A DNA stretch of 6,852 nt from Acidobacteriota bacterium (GCA_027295745.1 JAPUKI010000079.1:1-6852); one strand, 5' to 3'. Counted from the stretch's first letter, positions 1 through 5,651 are shown. Numbers and translations: made by a program. The notes: generated by a model not told the origin, from the letters alone.

Positions 1-1491
1 AAGCTGTCGGGCGGCTATCAGGTGCGTCTCAACCTTGCCAAGGTGCTGGTTTCCGAGCCCAACCTGCTGCTGTTGGACGAGCCCACCAATTACCTGGACA
101 TTGTCTCCATGCGCTGGTTGGAGCGTTTTCTTCGTGCCTGGCGTGGCGAGATGATTCTGATCACCCACCATCGCGAGTTCATGGACCAGGTGACGACCCA
201 TACCATGGCGATTCAGCGTTGCAAGTTACGCAAGGTGGAAGGTACCACCCACAAGGTCTTCGCACAGATTGTCCAGGAAGAGGAAATCCATGAAAAGACG
301 CGCCTGAATCAGGAGCGGAATCGTCGTCAGCAGGAGCGGTTCATCCAGCGCTTTCGGGCCAAAGCCACCAAAGCCAGGGCGGTGCAATCGCGCATTAGAA
401 AGCTGGAGAAGGCGGAGACCCTGGAGCGTCTCGACGAGATCCATGATTTGAGCTTCCGGTTCCATGCCGCTCCCTTTGCGGCCAAGAAGATTATGAACGT
501 GGAGGGACTTTCCTTTCACTATCCCGATGGGCCGACCCTGATCGAGGAATTGAAATTTCAGGTGGCTGCCAAGGATCGGATCGCGGTTATCGGCCCCAAT
601 GGCCGAGGAAAGACGACACTCCTGTCGTTGCTCGCCCATGCCCTTCAACCGGTCACCGGCAAGATTCAGCTGCATCCCAAGGCTCAGGTGGCCTACTACG
701 GTCAGAATAATGTGGAGCGCCTGGATCCCGAGAAGACCATAGAGGAAGAAATCCTATCGGCCCATCCCGACCATAGCCGCGGTGCCGCACGCAAGATTTG
801 CGGTCTCATGATGTTCCCGGGTGACGATGCCCTCAAGAAAGTGCAGGTCCTCTCCGGTGGCGAGAAGAGTCGTGTCCTGTTGGGCAAGCTCCTGGTGAGC
901 CCGGCCAATCTGTTGATTCTGGACGAGCCCACCAATCACCTGGACATGCAGTCGACCGAGGGCCTGATGCATGCGCTGGAGGTCTTCGAGGGAGCGGTCG
1001 TGTTGGTTACTCACAGTGAGCTGATCCTGCGCCGGGTGGCCAACCGGCTGGTGGTGTTCGACGGCGGGCAGAGCCGTCTCTTTGAGGGCGGCTATCAGGA
1101 TTTTCTGGAGCGGGTGGGCTGGAGGGAAGAGCGGAGCTCCCAGAACCAGGTGACCAAACGGACTCCGAAGCGGGGAAGAAGTCGAAAAGAACTACGTCGC
1201 CTGCGGGCACAGCTGGTGGCGGAGCGGTCCCAGCGTCTGAAACCCCTGAAGACTCGTATCGAGGAGGTCGAGAAGGAGATGGCAGCCCACGAAGAGGAGG
1301 CGAAACAGGTCGAAGCTTTGCTGTGTGAGGCGGCAACCGAAGGCGAGAGGGAGTCGATTGCCAAACTGGCGCGGCGCAGTAGTGTACTCCAGGCTGAGAT
1401 TCAGAACCTCTTTGAGGAGCTGGAGGAACTCATCAAGGAGCACGAAAGTTTGAAGCCGGAGTTCGAAAAACGGTTTGCGGAACTGGAATAG
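1..1491 (+). CDS. ABC-F family ATPase, 5' end outside window
   Basis: The frame is open from the first base, so the gene begins upstream; 496 residues are visible. ABC-F proteins are soluble tandem ATPases, mostly acting on the ribosome (translation factors or antibiotic protection), not transporters. Seen, in visible residue numbers: the signature of the first ATPase domain (LSGGYQ, 2-7), its Walker B (LLLLDEP, 22-28) and switch histidine (ITHH, 54-57). Next comes a charged, Arg/Lys-rich helical linker at about 90-145, the P-site tRNA interaction region in this family. The second ATPase domain has Walker A GPNGRGKTT (198-206), signature LSGGEKS (284-290), Walker B LLILDEP (304-310) and a switch His near 338. 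A Lys/Glu-rich coiled coil fills about 380-490. The linker resembles E. coli YbiT from memory, but the long C-terminal coiled coil is more Uup-like, so no symbol is given. It ends in TAG and converges on the metal operon, with no evident functional link to it. Confidence 0.95.
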   Translation, partial: KLSGGYQVRLNLAKVLVSEPNLLLLDEPTNYLDIVSMRWLERFLRAWRGEMILITHHREFMDQVTTHTMAIQRCKLRKVEGTTHKVFAQIVQEEEIHEKTRLNQERNRRQQERFIQRFRAKATKARAVQSRIRKLEKAETLERLDEIHDLSFRFHAAPFAAKKIMNVEGLSFHYPDGPTLIEELKFQVAAKDRIAVIGPNGRGKTTLLSLLAHALQPVTGKIQLHPKAQVAYYGQNNVERLDPEKTIEEEILSAHPDHSRGAARKICGLMMFPGDDALKKVQVLSGGEKSRVLLGKLLVSPANLLILDEPTNHLDMQSTEGLMHALEVFEGAVVLVTHSELILRRVANRLVVFDGGQSRLFEGGYQDFLERVGWREERSSQNQVTKRTPKRGRSRKELRRLRAQLVAERSQRLKPLKTRIEEVEKEMAAHEEEAKQVEALLCEAATEGERESIAKLARRSSVLQAEIQNLFEELEELIKEHESLKPEFEKRFAELE

Positions 1492-1531
1492 CGCGCGGCA
1501 ACAGGGGTAGAAAGTGTGGGACCGGAAGACA

Positions 1532-1549
1532 CCGAGTCGCTAGACTTGG
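1532..1549. other. Short hairpin in the gap between convergent genes
   Basis: The 116-base gap between the ABC-F stop (1491) and the YHS-like gene stop (1608) should hold termination signals for both directions. The clearest structure is a 7-bp stem, CCGAGTC/GACTTGG with one G-T pair and a GCTA loop. Neither strand has a T-run after it, so it is not a standard intrinsic terminator. A longer-range imperfect match (1501-1512 with 1589-1598) is also present. Its role is uncertain. Confidence 0.25.
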
Positions 1550-1607
1550 ACAGGGAAGTGGATGATAGATCCCGGGTTGAAGCCGTGATTCTACCTGTCT
1601 GTATTGA

Positions 1608-1967
1608 TCAGTTATGGCGAAGCTCGCTCTCAAAAGGTGTCGTGCCTTCCAGACGATTAATATAACGATCAGGGTCTTTCTGAAATTCTTCTCGGCAATA
1701 GGGACAATGGCAAAAGTGTATTTCTTGCCCTGCCCAATTCAATGTGGCGGACCGCTCCACTGGCTTCTCACCCAAGCAGGCTGGGCATACGATCACGTCC
1801 TCCGTTTCCCGAAGGTACTTGACGGGATCAGTGATGAACAGATCGACGCACGGCTGACAACAGAAGCTGTACTCTCTGCCTTCATGGCTGTTAAGGGTCG
1901 TCTCATCTTTGCTGATCCCCAGCCTTACCAGGGAACAGCCACAGGTATGGCAAATAAGTGTTTTCAT
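1608..1967 (-). CDS. Tandem YHS/TRASH-like cysteine-rich protein, last gene of the metal operon
   Basis: A soluble 119-residue protein without signal peptide or membrane segment, built from two similar modules. Module 1 has C6-x2-C9 and then the motif FCCQPCVDLF (35-44), followed by DPVKYL. Module 2 has C61-x2-C64 and then FCHCPYCREEF (85-95), followed by DPDRYI. This CxxC ... FCxxxC ... F..DP..Y pattern is that of YHS/TRASH treble-clef metal-binding domains, known in copper and heavy-metal handling proteins and sensors. The start is well supported: AGGAGA lies just upstream of the ATG at 1967. The gene is 68 bases after the MerA-like gene and co-directional, so it is probably the distal gene of the operon. 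Inferred role: cytoplasmic binding or delivery of the metal handled by the operon. Which metal it binds cannot be told from sequence. It ends in TGA, one of the genes here showing that TGA works as a normal stop. Confidence 0.85.
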   Translation of the reverse strand: MKTLICHTCGCSLVRLGISKDETTLNSHEGREYSFCCQPCVDLFITDPVKYLRETEDVIVCPACLGEKPVERSATLNWAGQEIHFCHCPYCREEFQKDPDRYINRLEGTTPFESELRHN

Positions 1968-2035
1968 TTTCTCATCTCCTTGGATGATGGTTGTAGCAGT
2001 TTGAAGTGTCTGTCTCGGAACCTCTCAAATCTCTT

Positions 2036-3388
2036 TTAGATCATGAAACTGATGTCGGAAGCGTAGGTCGGAAATCCAAAGATCATCTCTTTGATCTCTT
2101 GGGAATGCAGGCCCCCAGCCATGGCCATCGTAAAGAGATTGATGAGTTCCTCAGCGTTGGGACCCAGTATATGGGCCCCCAGAATCCGTCCGCTTCCTTC
2201 CTCAACCAGTACCCTATAGCCAGAGTACTCCTCGCCGATCCGGGCCGAGGAGTACCAGGAGCCTGTCCTTTCAAAGTGTGTCACAAAGCTCAGGCCCTGC
2301 TCCTGGGCCTCTGATTCCTGAAGGCCTACAGAGGCCAGGGGAGGAATGGTGAAAACCAGGCTGGGAATGGGGGGATAGGACGCCTGACGTTGGTTGCCGT
2401 TGAGTAGATTAGCCGCCACGATGCCTCCTTCGTAGCCCCCCACCGGAGTCAGCGGCGGGCCATCGGTTGCGGCACAATCTCCCGCCGAGTACACGGCGGG
2501 GTTTGAAACGCTCTGCAAGAATTCGTTTACTTTCACGCCTCGCTTGTCGTGCTCAATGCCGGCCTCTGTCAGGCCGAGATCATCGATTTCTGGAGCTCGA
2601 CCGGCACCATGCACCACCAGGTCAGCCTCGAAGGACCGGTTGCCATCCGAGGTGGAGGTCTGGACGGTCAGTCGTTTCCCGGACCTCTCAACCTCACAAA
2701 CTTCGGCTTCAAGTTGTACATCGACGCCGAGTTTGCGCGTCCTCTCCACCAGCATAGCGACCAGGTCGGGGTCAAAGCCCTTGAGCGGCTGGGCACTGCG
2801 GTGAAGCAAGGTGACTTGTGCTCCGGCCCGCGCGGACACGTGAGCGAACTCAAAAGATATGTAACCCCCTCCCACGAATACGATCCTGGAAGGCAGCTTT
2901 TCGAGTTCAAGAAATTCGGTGCTGGTGATGACGTGCTCCTGACCCGGAATCTTGAGCTCTACGGGTTTTGCTCCTGTAGCAATGTGGACATACTTGCTCT
3001 CCAAGCTGTCGCTCCCGACCTGAACTGTTGTGGGACCCGTGAAGCGGGCCTGGCCGTGGAACATCTCGATGCCGGCCTGGGCAAACCATTTTTCATTACT
3101 TTTGGGAACCGGATCGGTAAAGGTGCGCTTAAACCGCATCAGTTCTGACCAGTTGATCTCGATTCCGTTGGCTTGGATGCCCTTGCCCTCCAAACGATGC
3201 GTCCAGTCCAGTGCCTCCGTGGCGCCAACAAGCACTTTCTTGGGGTCACATCCCCGCAGCGCACAGGTTCCGCCGTACGGGCGAGAATCGATGATGGCTA
3301 TATTCCAGCCTGAATCTCGACACCGGCTGGCTACCTCGGCAGCCGCCGATCCCGTACCGATCACGGTAAGATCAAAGCTCTTTGGCAT
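2036..3388 (-). CDS. MerA-like FAD/NAD(P)-dependent disulfide oxidoreductase
   Basis: A 450-residue class I flavoprotein disulfide oxidoreductase (glutathione reductase, dihydrolipoamide dehydrogenase and mercuric reductase superfamily). Seen: FAD-binding GTGSAAAEVA (11-20), redox-active pair C42-x4-C47 in GGTCALRGCDPKK, IATGA (136-140), second Rossmann motif VGGGYISFE (172-180), FAD-contacting SAGDCA (301-306) and a C-terminal dimerisation domain. The residues after the second Rossmann strand (LLHRS, 194-198) are not acidic, which hints at NADPH. Oddities: the usual catalytic HPT near the C-terminus is FPT (439-441). The N-terminal HMA domain and the C-terminal Cys pair of classical mercuric reductase are both absent. 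The start at 3388 is preferred over an upstream in-frame start at 3529 because GGTGGGAG precedes it, the FAD motif follows at once, and the longer form would overlap the MerC-like gene. Operon context suggests Hg(II) or another oxidised metal or thiol substrate; this is inference. Confidence 0.9.
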   Translation of the reverse strand: MPKSFDLTVIGTGSAAAEVASRCRDSGWNIAIIDSRPYGGTCALRGCDPKKVLVGATEALDWTHRLEGKGIQANGIEINWSELMRFKRTFTDPVPKSNEKWFAQAGIEMFHGQARFTGPTTVQVGSDSLESKYVHIATGAKPVELKIPGQEHVITSTEFLELEKLPSRIVFVGGGYISFEFAHVSARAGAQVTLLHRSAQPLKGFDPDLVAMLVERTRKLGVDVQLEAEVCEVERSGKRLTVQTSTSDGNRSFEADLVVHGAGRAPEIDDLGLTEAGIEHDKRGVKVNEFLQSVSNPAVYSAGDCAATDGPPLTPVGGYEGGIVAANLLNGNQRQASYPPIPSLVFTIPPLASVGLQESEAQEQGLSFVTHFERTGSWYSSARIGEEYSGYRVLVEEGSGRILGAHILGPNAEELINLFTMAMAGGLHSQEIKEMIFGFPTYASDISFMI

Positions 3389-3461
3389 GATGGTCTCCCA
3401 CCTTCTGTGCCAGCGCGCCTGTAATCGAAGTGGGGTTTTCGGCTCTCCTTTCTGTACTCGA

Positions 3462-3809
3462 TCAAGCCTGCGTGGCAGGTCTAGCTGCAGCCATGGTGTT
3501 CCAGACCGTAGCAACGAAGAGCAATACAAGCAGGAGGGAGGACAAGTAGGCGCTTACAAAAAAAGAGGGAATCAATAATACAGCTGTAAAGATACCGAGA
3601 AAAAATGGTGGCCGCACGCCGTGCCGCTTCCATCCCGTATACAGCCCCCAAAGCGTAATGAGCAAGAAAACCAGGACCAAGGGTAAGAGTATTAGATCAT
3701 TGATGAGAAAGCCCAGGCCGAGGGCAGTGAGCGGAGCAATGACCACAGACACACCAAGACAGCACAAGGAAGCGAACAGTGTGCCCAAGAAACCGAGTTT
3801 ATCCCTCAT
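3462..3809 (-). CDS. MerC-like inner-membrane metal transport protein
   Basis: A 115-residue, very hydrophobic protein with about four membrane segments (roughly 7-30, 36-57, 68-87 and 89-106). A vicinal Cys pair, C16-C17, sits in the first segment, the mark of Mer-type Hg(II) uptake proteins (MerC, MerT, MerF, MerE). The four-helix topology fits MerC best. The additional C-terminal cysteines of classical MerC are missing: C16 and C17 are the only cysteines. It follows the CopZ-type gene by 61 bases and precedes the MerA-like gene by 73 bases. The Shine-Dalgarno region (AAGAAAGGG) lies very close to the ATG at 3809 and can pair with upstream sequence. The inferred role is a second inward route for the same metal as MerT. 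Assignment to MerC rather than another small Cys-pair membrane family is moderately sure. Confidence 0.75.
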   Translation of the reverse strand: MRDKLGFLGTLFASLCCLGVSVVIAPLTALGLGFLINDLILLPLVLVFLLITLWGLYTGWKRHGVRPPFFLGIFTAVLLIPSFFVSAYLSSLLLVLLFVATVWNTMAAARPATQA

Positions 3810-3813
3810 CTTC

Positions 3814-3838
3814 CCTTTCTTGTGCCGAAACAGAAAGG
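3814..3838 (-). promoter_or_regulatory. Hairpin covering the MerC-like gene's ribosome binding site
   Basis: In the transcript, CCTTTCT (3838-3832) can pair with AGAAAGG (3820-3814). Two further pairs are possible beyond one bulged base, around a loop of about six bases. The 3' arm contains the purine-rich Shine-Dalgarno region of the gene starting at 3809, so the fold could lower or couple its translation. This is seen by eye only and could be chance complementarity. Confidence 0.3.
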
Positions 3839-3870
3839 TATCCCCATACCCAGAACCTTACAAGTTCTCG

Positions 3871-4338
3871 TCACTGCATTAATTGCAATGTCTCACGAGT
3901 TTCCTGAATAGCCTTTTTCACATCCCCTAGACAGCATTGGCCTGAAGGATTTCTTACCTCACAGGCACAATTGCCGGCTTTGACTTCCGCAGTAATCCGG
4001 TCGAAGATGGTCGTCTCTCCACTTGCTCTCAATTCGTCCTCTATCTCTTGGCAGCTATAGAGAAAACAGTAACAGACCAGATCGTTCCGACTCGGAGCTC
4101 CCTTGAAACTGGGGATCACATGCAGATCACTGGTTAGCATCAGCGTTCCATCCTCGCCAAAATACACCACATCGCAGTCTGGATCCTTGCACATCCAGAA
4201 ATCTTGTCGCGGTGGGACACGTCTTGCAGCTAACGCAGCAATGGTCAACCACTCTACGGGTTTCCCACGAAAGTCGCTGACCGGGCAGGATCGTAACGCA
4301 AGTGGTTTCTGAGAGGGAGAACAGCACGAATCGCTCAT
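3871..4338 (-). CDS. CopZ N-domain-type zinc/[2Fe-2S] metallochaperone protein
   Basis: A 155-residue soluble protein resembling the N-terminal domain of Archaeoglobus CopZ, which binds one zinc and one [2Fe-2S] cluster. Seen: C5-C6 and C18 at the start, C50-x4-C55 in a KDPDCDVVYF context (zinc ribbon part), then VCYCF (C89, C91), then C124-A-C126 and NPSGQCCLG (C135, C136), the BFD-like Fe-S part. Unlike CopZ there is no HMA domain after it; the only complete HMA protein is encoded separately two genes upstream. It starts 31 bases after merT, with AAGGGG eight bases before the ATG at 4338; a GTG at 4341 is an alternative. Inferred role: cytoplasmic redox or metal hand-over between the membrane transporters and the MerA-like enzyme, which lacks its own HMA domain. 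The family identification rests on the Cys pattern and the NPSG-CC motif recalled from this family. Confidence 0.85.
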   Translation of the reverse strand: MSDSCCSPSQKPLALRSCPVSDFRGKPVEWLTIAALAARRVPPRQDFWMCKDPDCDVVYFGEDGTLMLTSDLHVIPSFKGAPSRNDLVCYCFLYSCQEIEDELRASGETTIFDRITAEVKAGNCACEVRNPSGQCCLGDVKKAIQETRETLQLMQ

Positions 4339-4369
4339 CACAGCTGCCCCTTGGTCATTTGAAGTAGAG

Positions 4370-4717
4370 TTAGATGATCCAATTTACGTAATAGGGGAGT
4401 GCTGCCACCGCGACGGCCACAATAGCGAACACCCAGACAATAGTGCGTTGCCGCCGTTGACCTGCAGGCACTCGACAGCTCTCGTCCGGTGCACACTCCT
4501 GGCTGTTTGGTCTGTACACTTGATAAAAGGCGGTGCCTAAGAACACCCCTGTCAATCCAAGAAGATAGGGACGGATCGGCATCAGTTGCATCCCCAGAGC
4601 AGCTGAGCCGACGCCGAGGAGGACTACGGTAATAGGCACGATGCAACAGAGGGAGGCGCCGACTGCGGCTAATAGAGTGCCAACGCCGAGGACGACTTTG
4701 CTAGGGATTGCCTGCAT
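4370..4717 (-). CDS. merT: MerT mercuric ion transport protein
   Basis: A 115-residue inner-membrane protein with three predicted helices. Starting at the ATG at 4717, the vicinal pair in helix 1 is C24-C25, the same numbers as in classical MerT. A cytoplasmic-loop pair C75-x5-C81 (ECAPDESC) matches the second classical Cys pair in spacing. MerT takes Hg(II) from periplasmic MerP and passes it through the membrane via these pairs. An ATG two codons upstream (4723) is in frame, but AAGGA lies only about one base from it and seven bases from the 4717 ATG, so 4717 is preferred. The gene follows the MerP-like gene by 23 bases. All four key cysteines are ordinary Cys codons, in contrast to its partner MerP-like protein. 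Confidence 0.93.
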   Translation of the reverse strand: MQAIPSKVVLGVGTLLAAVGASLCCIVPITVVLLGVGSAALGMQLMPIRPYLLGLTGVFLGTAFYQVYRPNSQECAPDESCRVPAGQRRQRTIVWVFAIVAVAVAALPYYVNWII

Positions 4718-4740
4718 GATCATTTCCTTCGACCAAGAAG

Positions 4741-5232
4741 CTATTGCTCTTCTGCTACTTTTATGACTCTCAACTGAAAGGCATCTCCCCTCTCTTCAAC
4801 AACCCGTAACACAACGCGAACAGGCTGCCGATCTGCAGCGAGTTTTTCCGTCAGTTGGTTAGACACCAGAACGACGTCCCTCTGGCCTTCGAACCGAATG
4901 ACAAAAGTACCCTGGCGGGAGATAATCTGGCCTGATCCCAATACATCGATTTCTCCGGTCTTAAATCCCAGGTCCTCTATTGTCTTTTGGATCCTGGCTG
5001 GCATCAAAACAAAGGTGTCATCGACGACAATCTCTGCTTGCTTTTCCGAAAAGTTGACTTTGGCTGTAGCAACGCCATCCAGGCGTTGGAGGGTCTCTTG
5101 GACCACTGCCGCTCAGCCACTTCAGACCATTCCCTGAACTTCCACGATAAGACGGTCGATGCTGCCCGCACTGACAGGAAGAACAGACAGGAAAAGCCAG
5201 GAGAAGATAACCAAAACAACCTTATGACTCAT
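4741..5232 (-). CDS. merP: MerP-like periplasmic HMA protein with two in-frame TGA codons: probable selenoprotein (UxxU)
   Basis: The frame opens at the ATG at 5232 (TGAGGAG eight bases upstream) and runs 163 codons to TAG. It is broken only by TGA at codons 37 (5124-5122) and 40 (5115-5113). Residues 1-22 form a signal peptide (hydrophobic core VVLVIFSWLFLSVLPV, then SAG). Residues about 27-93 are an HMA fold: LIVEVQGMV-TGA-SG-TGA-AAVVQETLQRLDGV..., where MerP has GMxCxxCAxxVxxxL. Both TGA codons replace exactly the metal-binding cysteines, and no cysteine is encoded anywhere. TGA terminates five other genes here, so reassignment of the code is unlikely; selenocysteine insertion is the best explanation. 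A beta-rich, Cys-free extension (about 97-163) is absent from the roughly 91-residue classical MerP. A conventional gene call would show only 5106-4741, without signal peptide or metal site. The partner MerT is next. Alternatives: a pseudogene, or an error at both sites. Confidence 0.85.
5062..5118 (-). promoter_or_regulatory. Candidate bacterial SECIS element inside the MerP-like gene
   Basis: Just after the two TGA codons the transcript can form a 7-bp stem, CAACGCC (5088-5082) with GGCGTTG (5076-5070), closed by the loop TGGAT. The loop starts 31 bases after the second TGA and has G at its second position, matching the usual description of bacterial SECIS elements (loop about 16-37 bases from UGA, G in the first two loop positions). 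A basal helix GGCTG (5118-5114) with CAGCC (5066-5062) takes in the U and G of the second UGA, as in E. coli formate dehydrogenase mRNA. A smaller 4-bp hairpin (GGTC/GACC, 5104-5092) has its loop 21 bases after the first TGA and could serve that codon. Found by eye; no folding energy was calculated. Confidence 0.6.
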
Positions 5233-5240
5233 ATTTTTTT

Positions 5241-5247
5241 CTCCTCA
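5241..5247 (-). promoter_or_regulatory. Ribosome binding site fixing the start of the MerP-like selenoprotein
   Basis: TGAGGAG lies eight bases before the ATG at 5232, the strongest Shine-Dalgarno in this stretch. It supports translation from 5232, upstream of both TGA codons, rather than from the internal GTG at 5106. Confidence 0.8.
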
Positions 5248-5271
5248 AGAAGAAACCCGGGTATTTAAAAA

Positions 5272-5595
5272 CTACGACTGCTTTAAAAGCGTCGAGAGTA
5301 CCTTGGTAACTTTGTCCAACCGTTCATCTACACCACCCTCCATACACGAGTTCATACAAGCCTTGAGCTCGTGGTCCAAGAGAGCTGCTGAAAACTGATT
5401 GATCGCAGCCTTGACAGCAGCAGTCTGCAGAAGGATCTCGTCCGCACAGCGCTGTGTCTCGACCATTCCACGGAGAAAACGTATATGTCCCTCCAGCCGA
5501 GCAAGGCGGTTGGTCAACGCTTTTTTAGCGTCATCATCCAGGTAATGTAGGGTTGTGTCAGCCGCCTCCACTTTTCTTTTTGTTCCAGTAGCCAT
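5272..5595 (-). CDS. CsoR/RcnR/FrmR-family metal-sensing transcriptional repressor
   Basis: A 107-residue all-helical protein of the DUF156 family, whose tetramers bind G/C-tract operators and release DNA when they bind Cu(I), Ni(II), Co(II), formaldehyde, persulfide or similar. Seen: NRLARLEGHIRFLRGM (29-44, DNA-binding helix region), C50, the helix-2 run QTAAVKAAINQFSAALL (57-73), H75 and C80; C84 follows. CsoR uses Cys-His-Cys ligands. Against M. tuberculosis CsoR recalled from memory, C80 lines up, but C50 and H75 each fall one residue early, so the site geometry may differ. The start at 5595 has GAAGGGA upstream. It is the first gene of the operon, directly behind a promoter with a matching operator, so autorepression and control of the whole operon are likely. 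Which inducer it senses is unknown; MerR is absent from the window. Confidence 0.92.
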   Translation of the reverse strand: MATGTKRKVEAADTTLHYLDDDAKKALTNRLARLEGHIRFLRGMVETQRCADEILLQTAAVKAAINQFSAALLDHELKACMNSCMEGGVDERLDKVTKVLSTLLKQS

Positions 5596-5622
5596 TGAGT
5601 TTTCCCTTCAAGTAACCCTTTT

Positions 5623-5651
5623 AGCATACATCCCCCCCAGGGGGATATCAA
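5623..5651 (-). promoter_or_regulatory. Sigma-70-type promoter of the repressor-led metal operon
   Basis: Reading the minus strand, TTGATA (5651-5646) and TATGCT (5628-5623) are separated by exactly 17 bases, close to the TTGACA-17-TATAAT consensus. The expected start of transcription is near 5616, about 20 bases before the repressor's ATG at 5595. The spacer is occupied by the G/C-tract palindrome described separately. Confidence 0.7.
5630..5646. promoter_or_regulatory. Operator for the CsoR-type repressor
   Basis: Perfect 7-bp inverted repeat ATCCCCC-CCA-GGGGGAT, the C-tract/G-tract layout typical of CsoR/RcnR/FrmR-family operators. It lies between the -35 and -10 boxes and overlaps the edge of the -35, so a bound repressor tetramer would block RNA polymerase. 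The adjacent gene encodes a repressor of exactly this family. Confidence 0.75.

Noticed and set aside
2549..3148. 199-codon plus-strand open frame opposite the MerA-like gene
   Set aside because: It is antisense to a clearly conserved enzyme and its translation shows no recognisable domain.
3800..3873. The TGA ending the CopZ-type gene as a further selenocysteine codon (frame stays open for 23 codons)
   Set aside because: The extension has no Cys-family motif, would run into the MerC-like start, and the family normally ends near this point.
4741..5106. Reading the MerP-like gene as a short cytosolic protein starting at the GTG at 5106
   Set aside because: There is no Shine-Dalgarno there, it begins in the middle of the HMA helix, and the same frame continues upstream through the metal motif to a signal peptide and a strong ribosome site.
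5113..5124. TGA reassigned to Trp or Gly in this organism
   Set aside because: Five other genes here end in TGA (stops at 1608, 3462, 3871, 5703 and 6694), and no other real gene has an internal TGA.
5113..5124. MerP pseudogene
   Set aside because: The only two stops fall on the two metal-ligand codons and the rest of the frame is intact, while neighbouring operon genes are all complete. Not fully excluded without reads or homologues.
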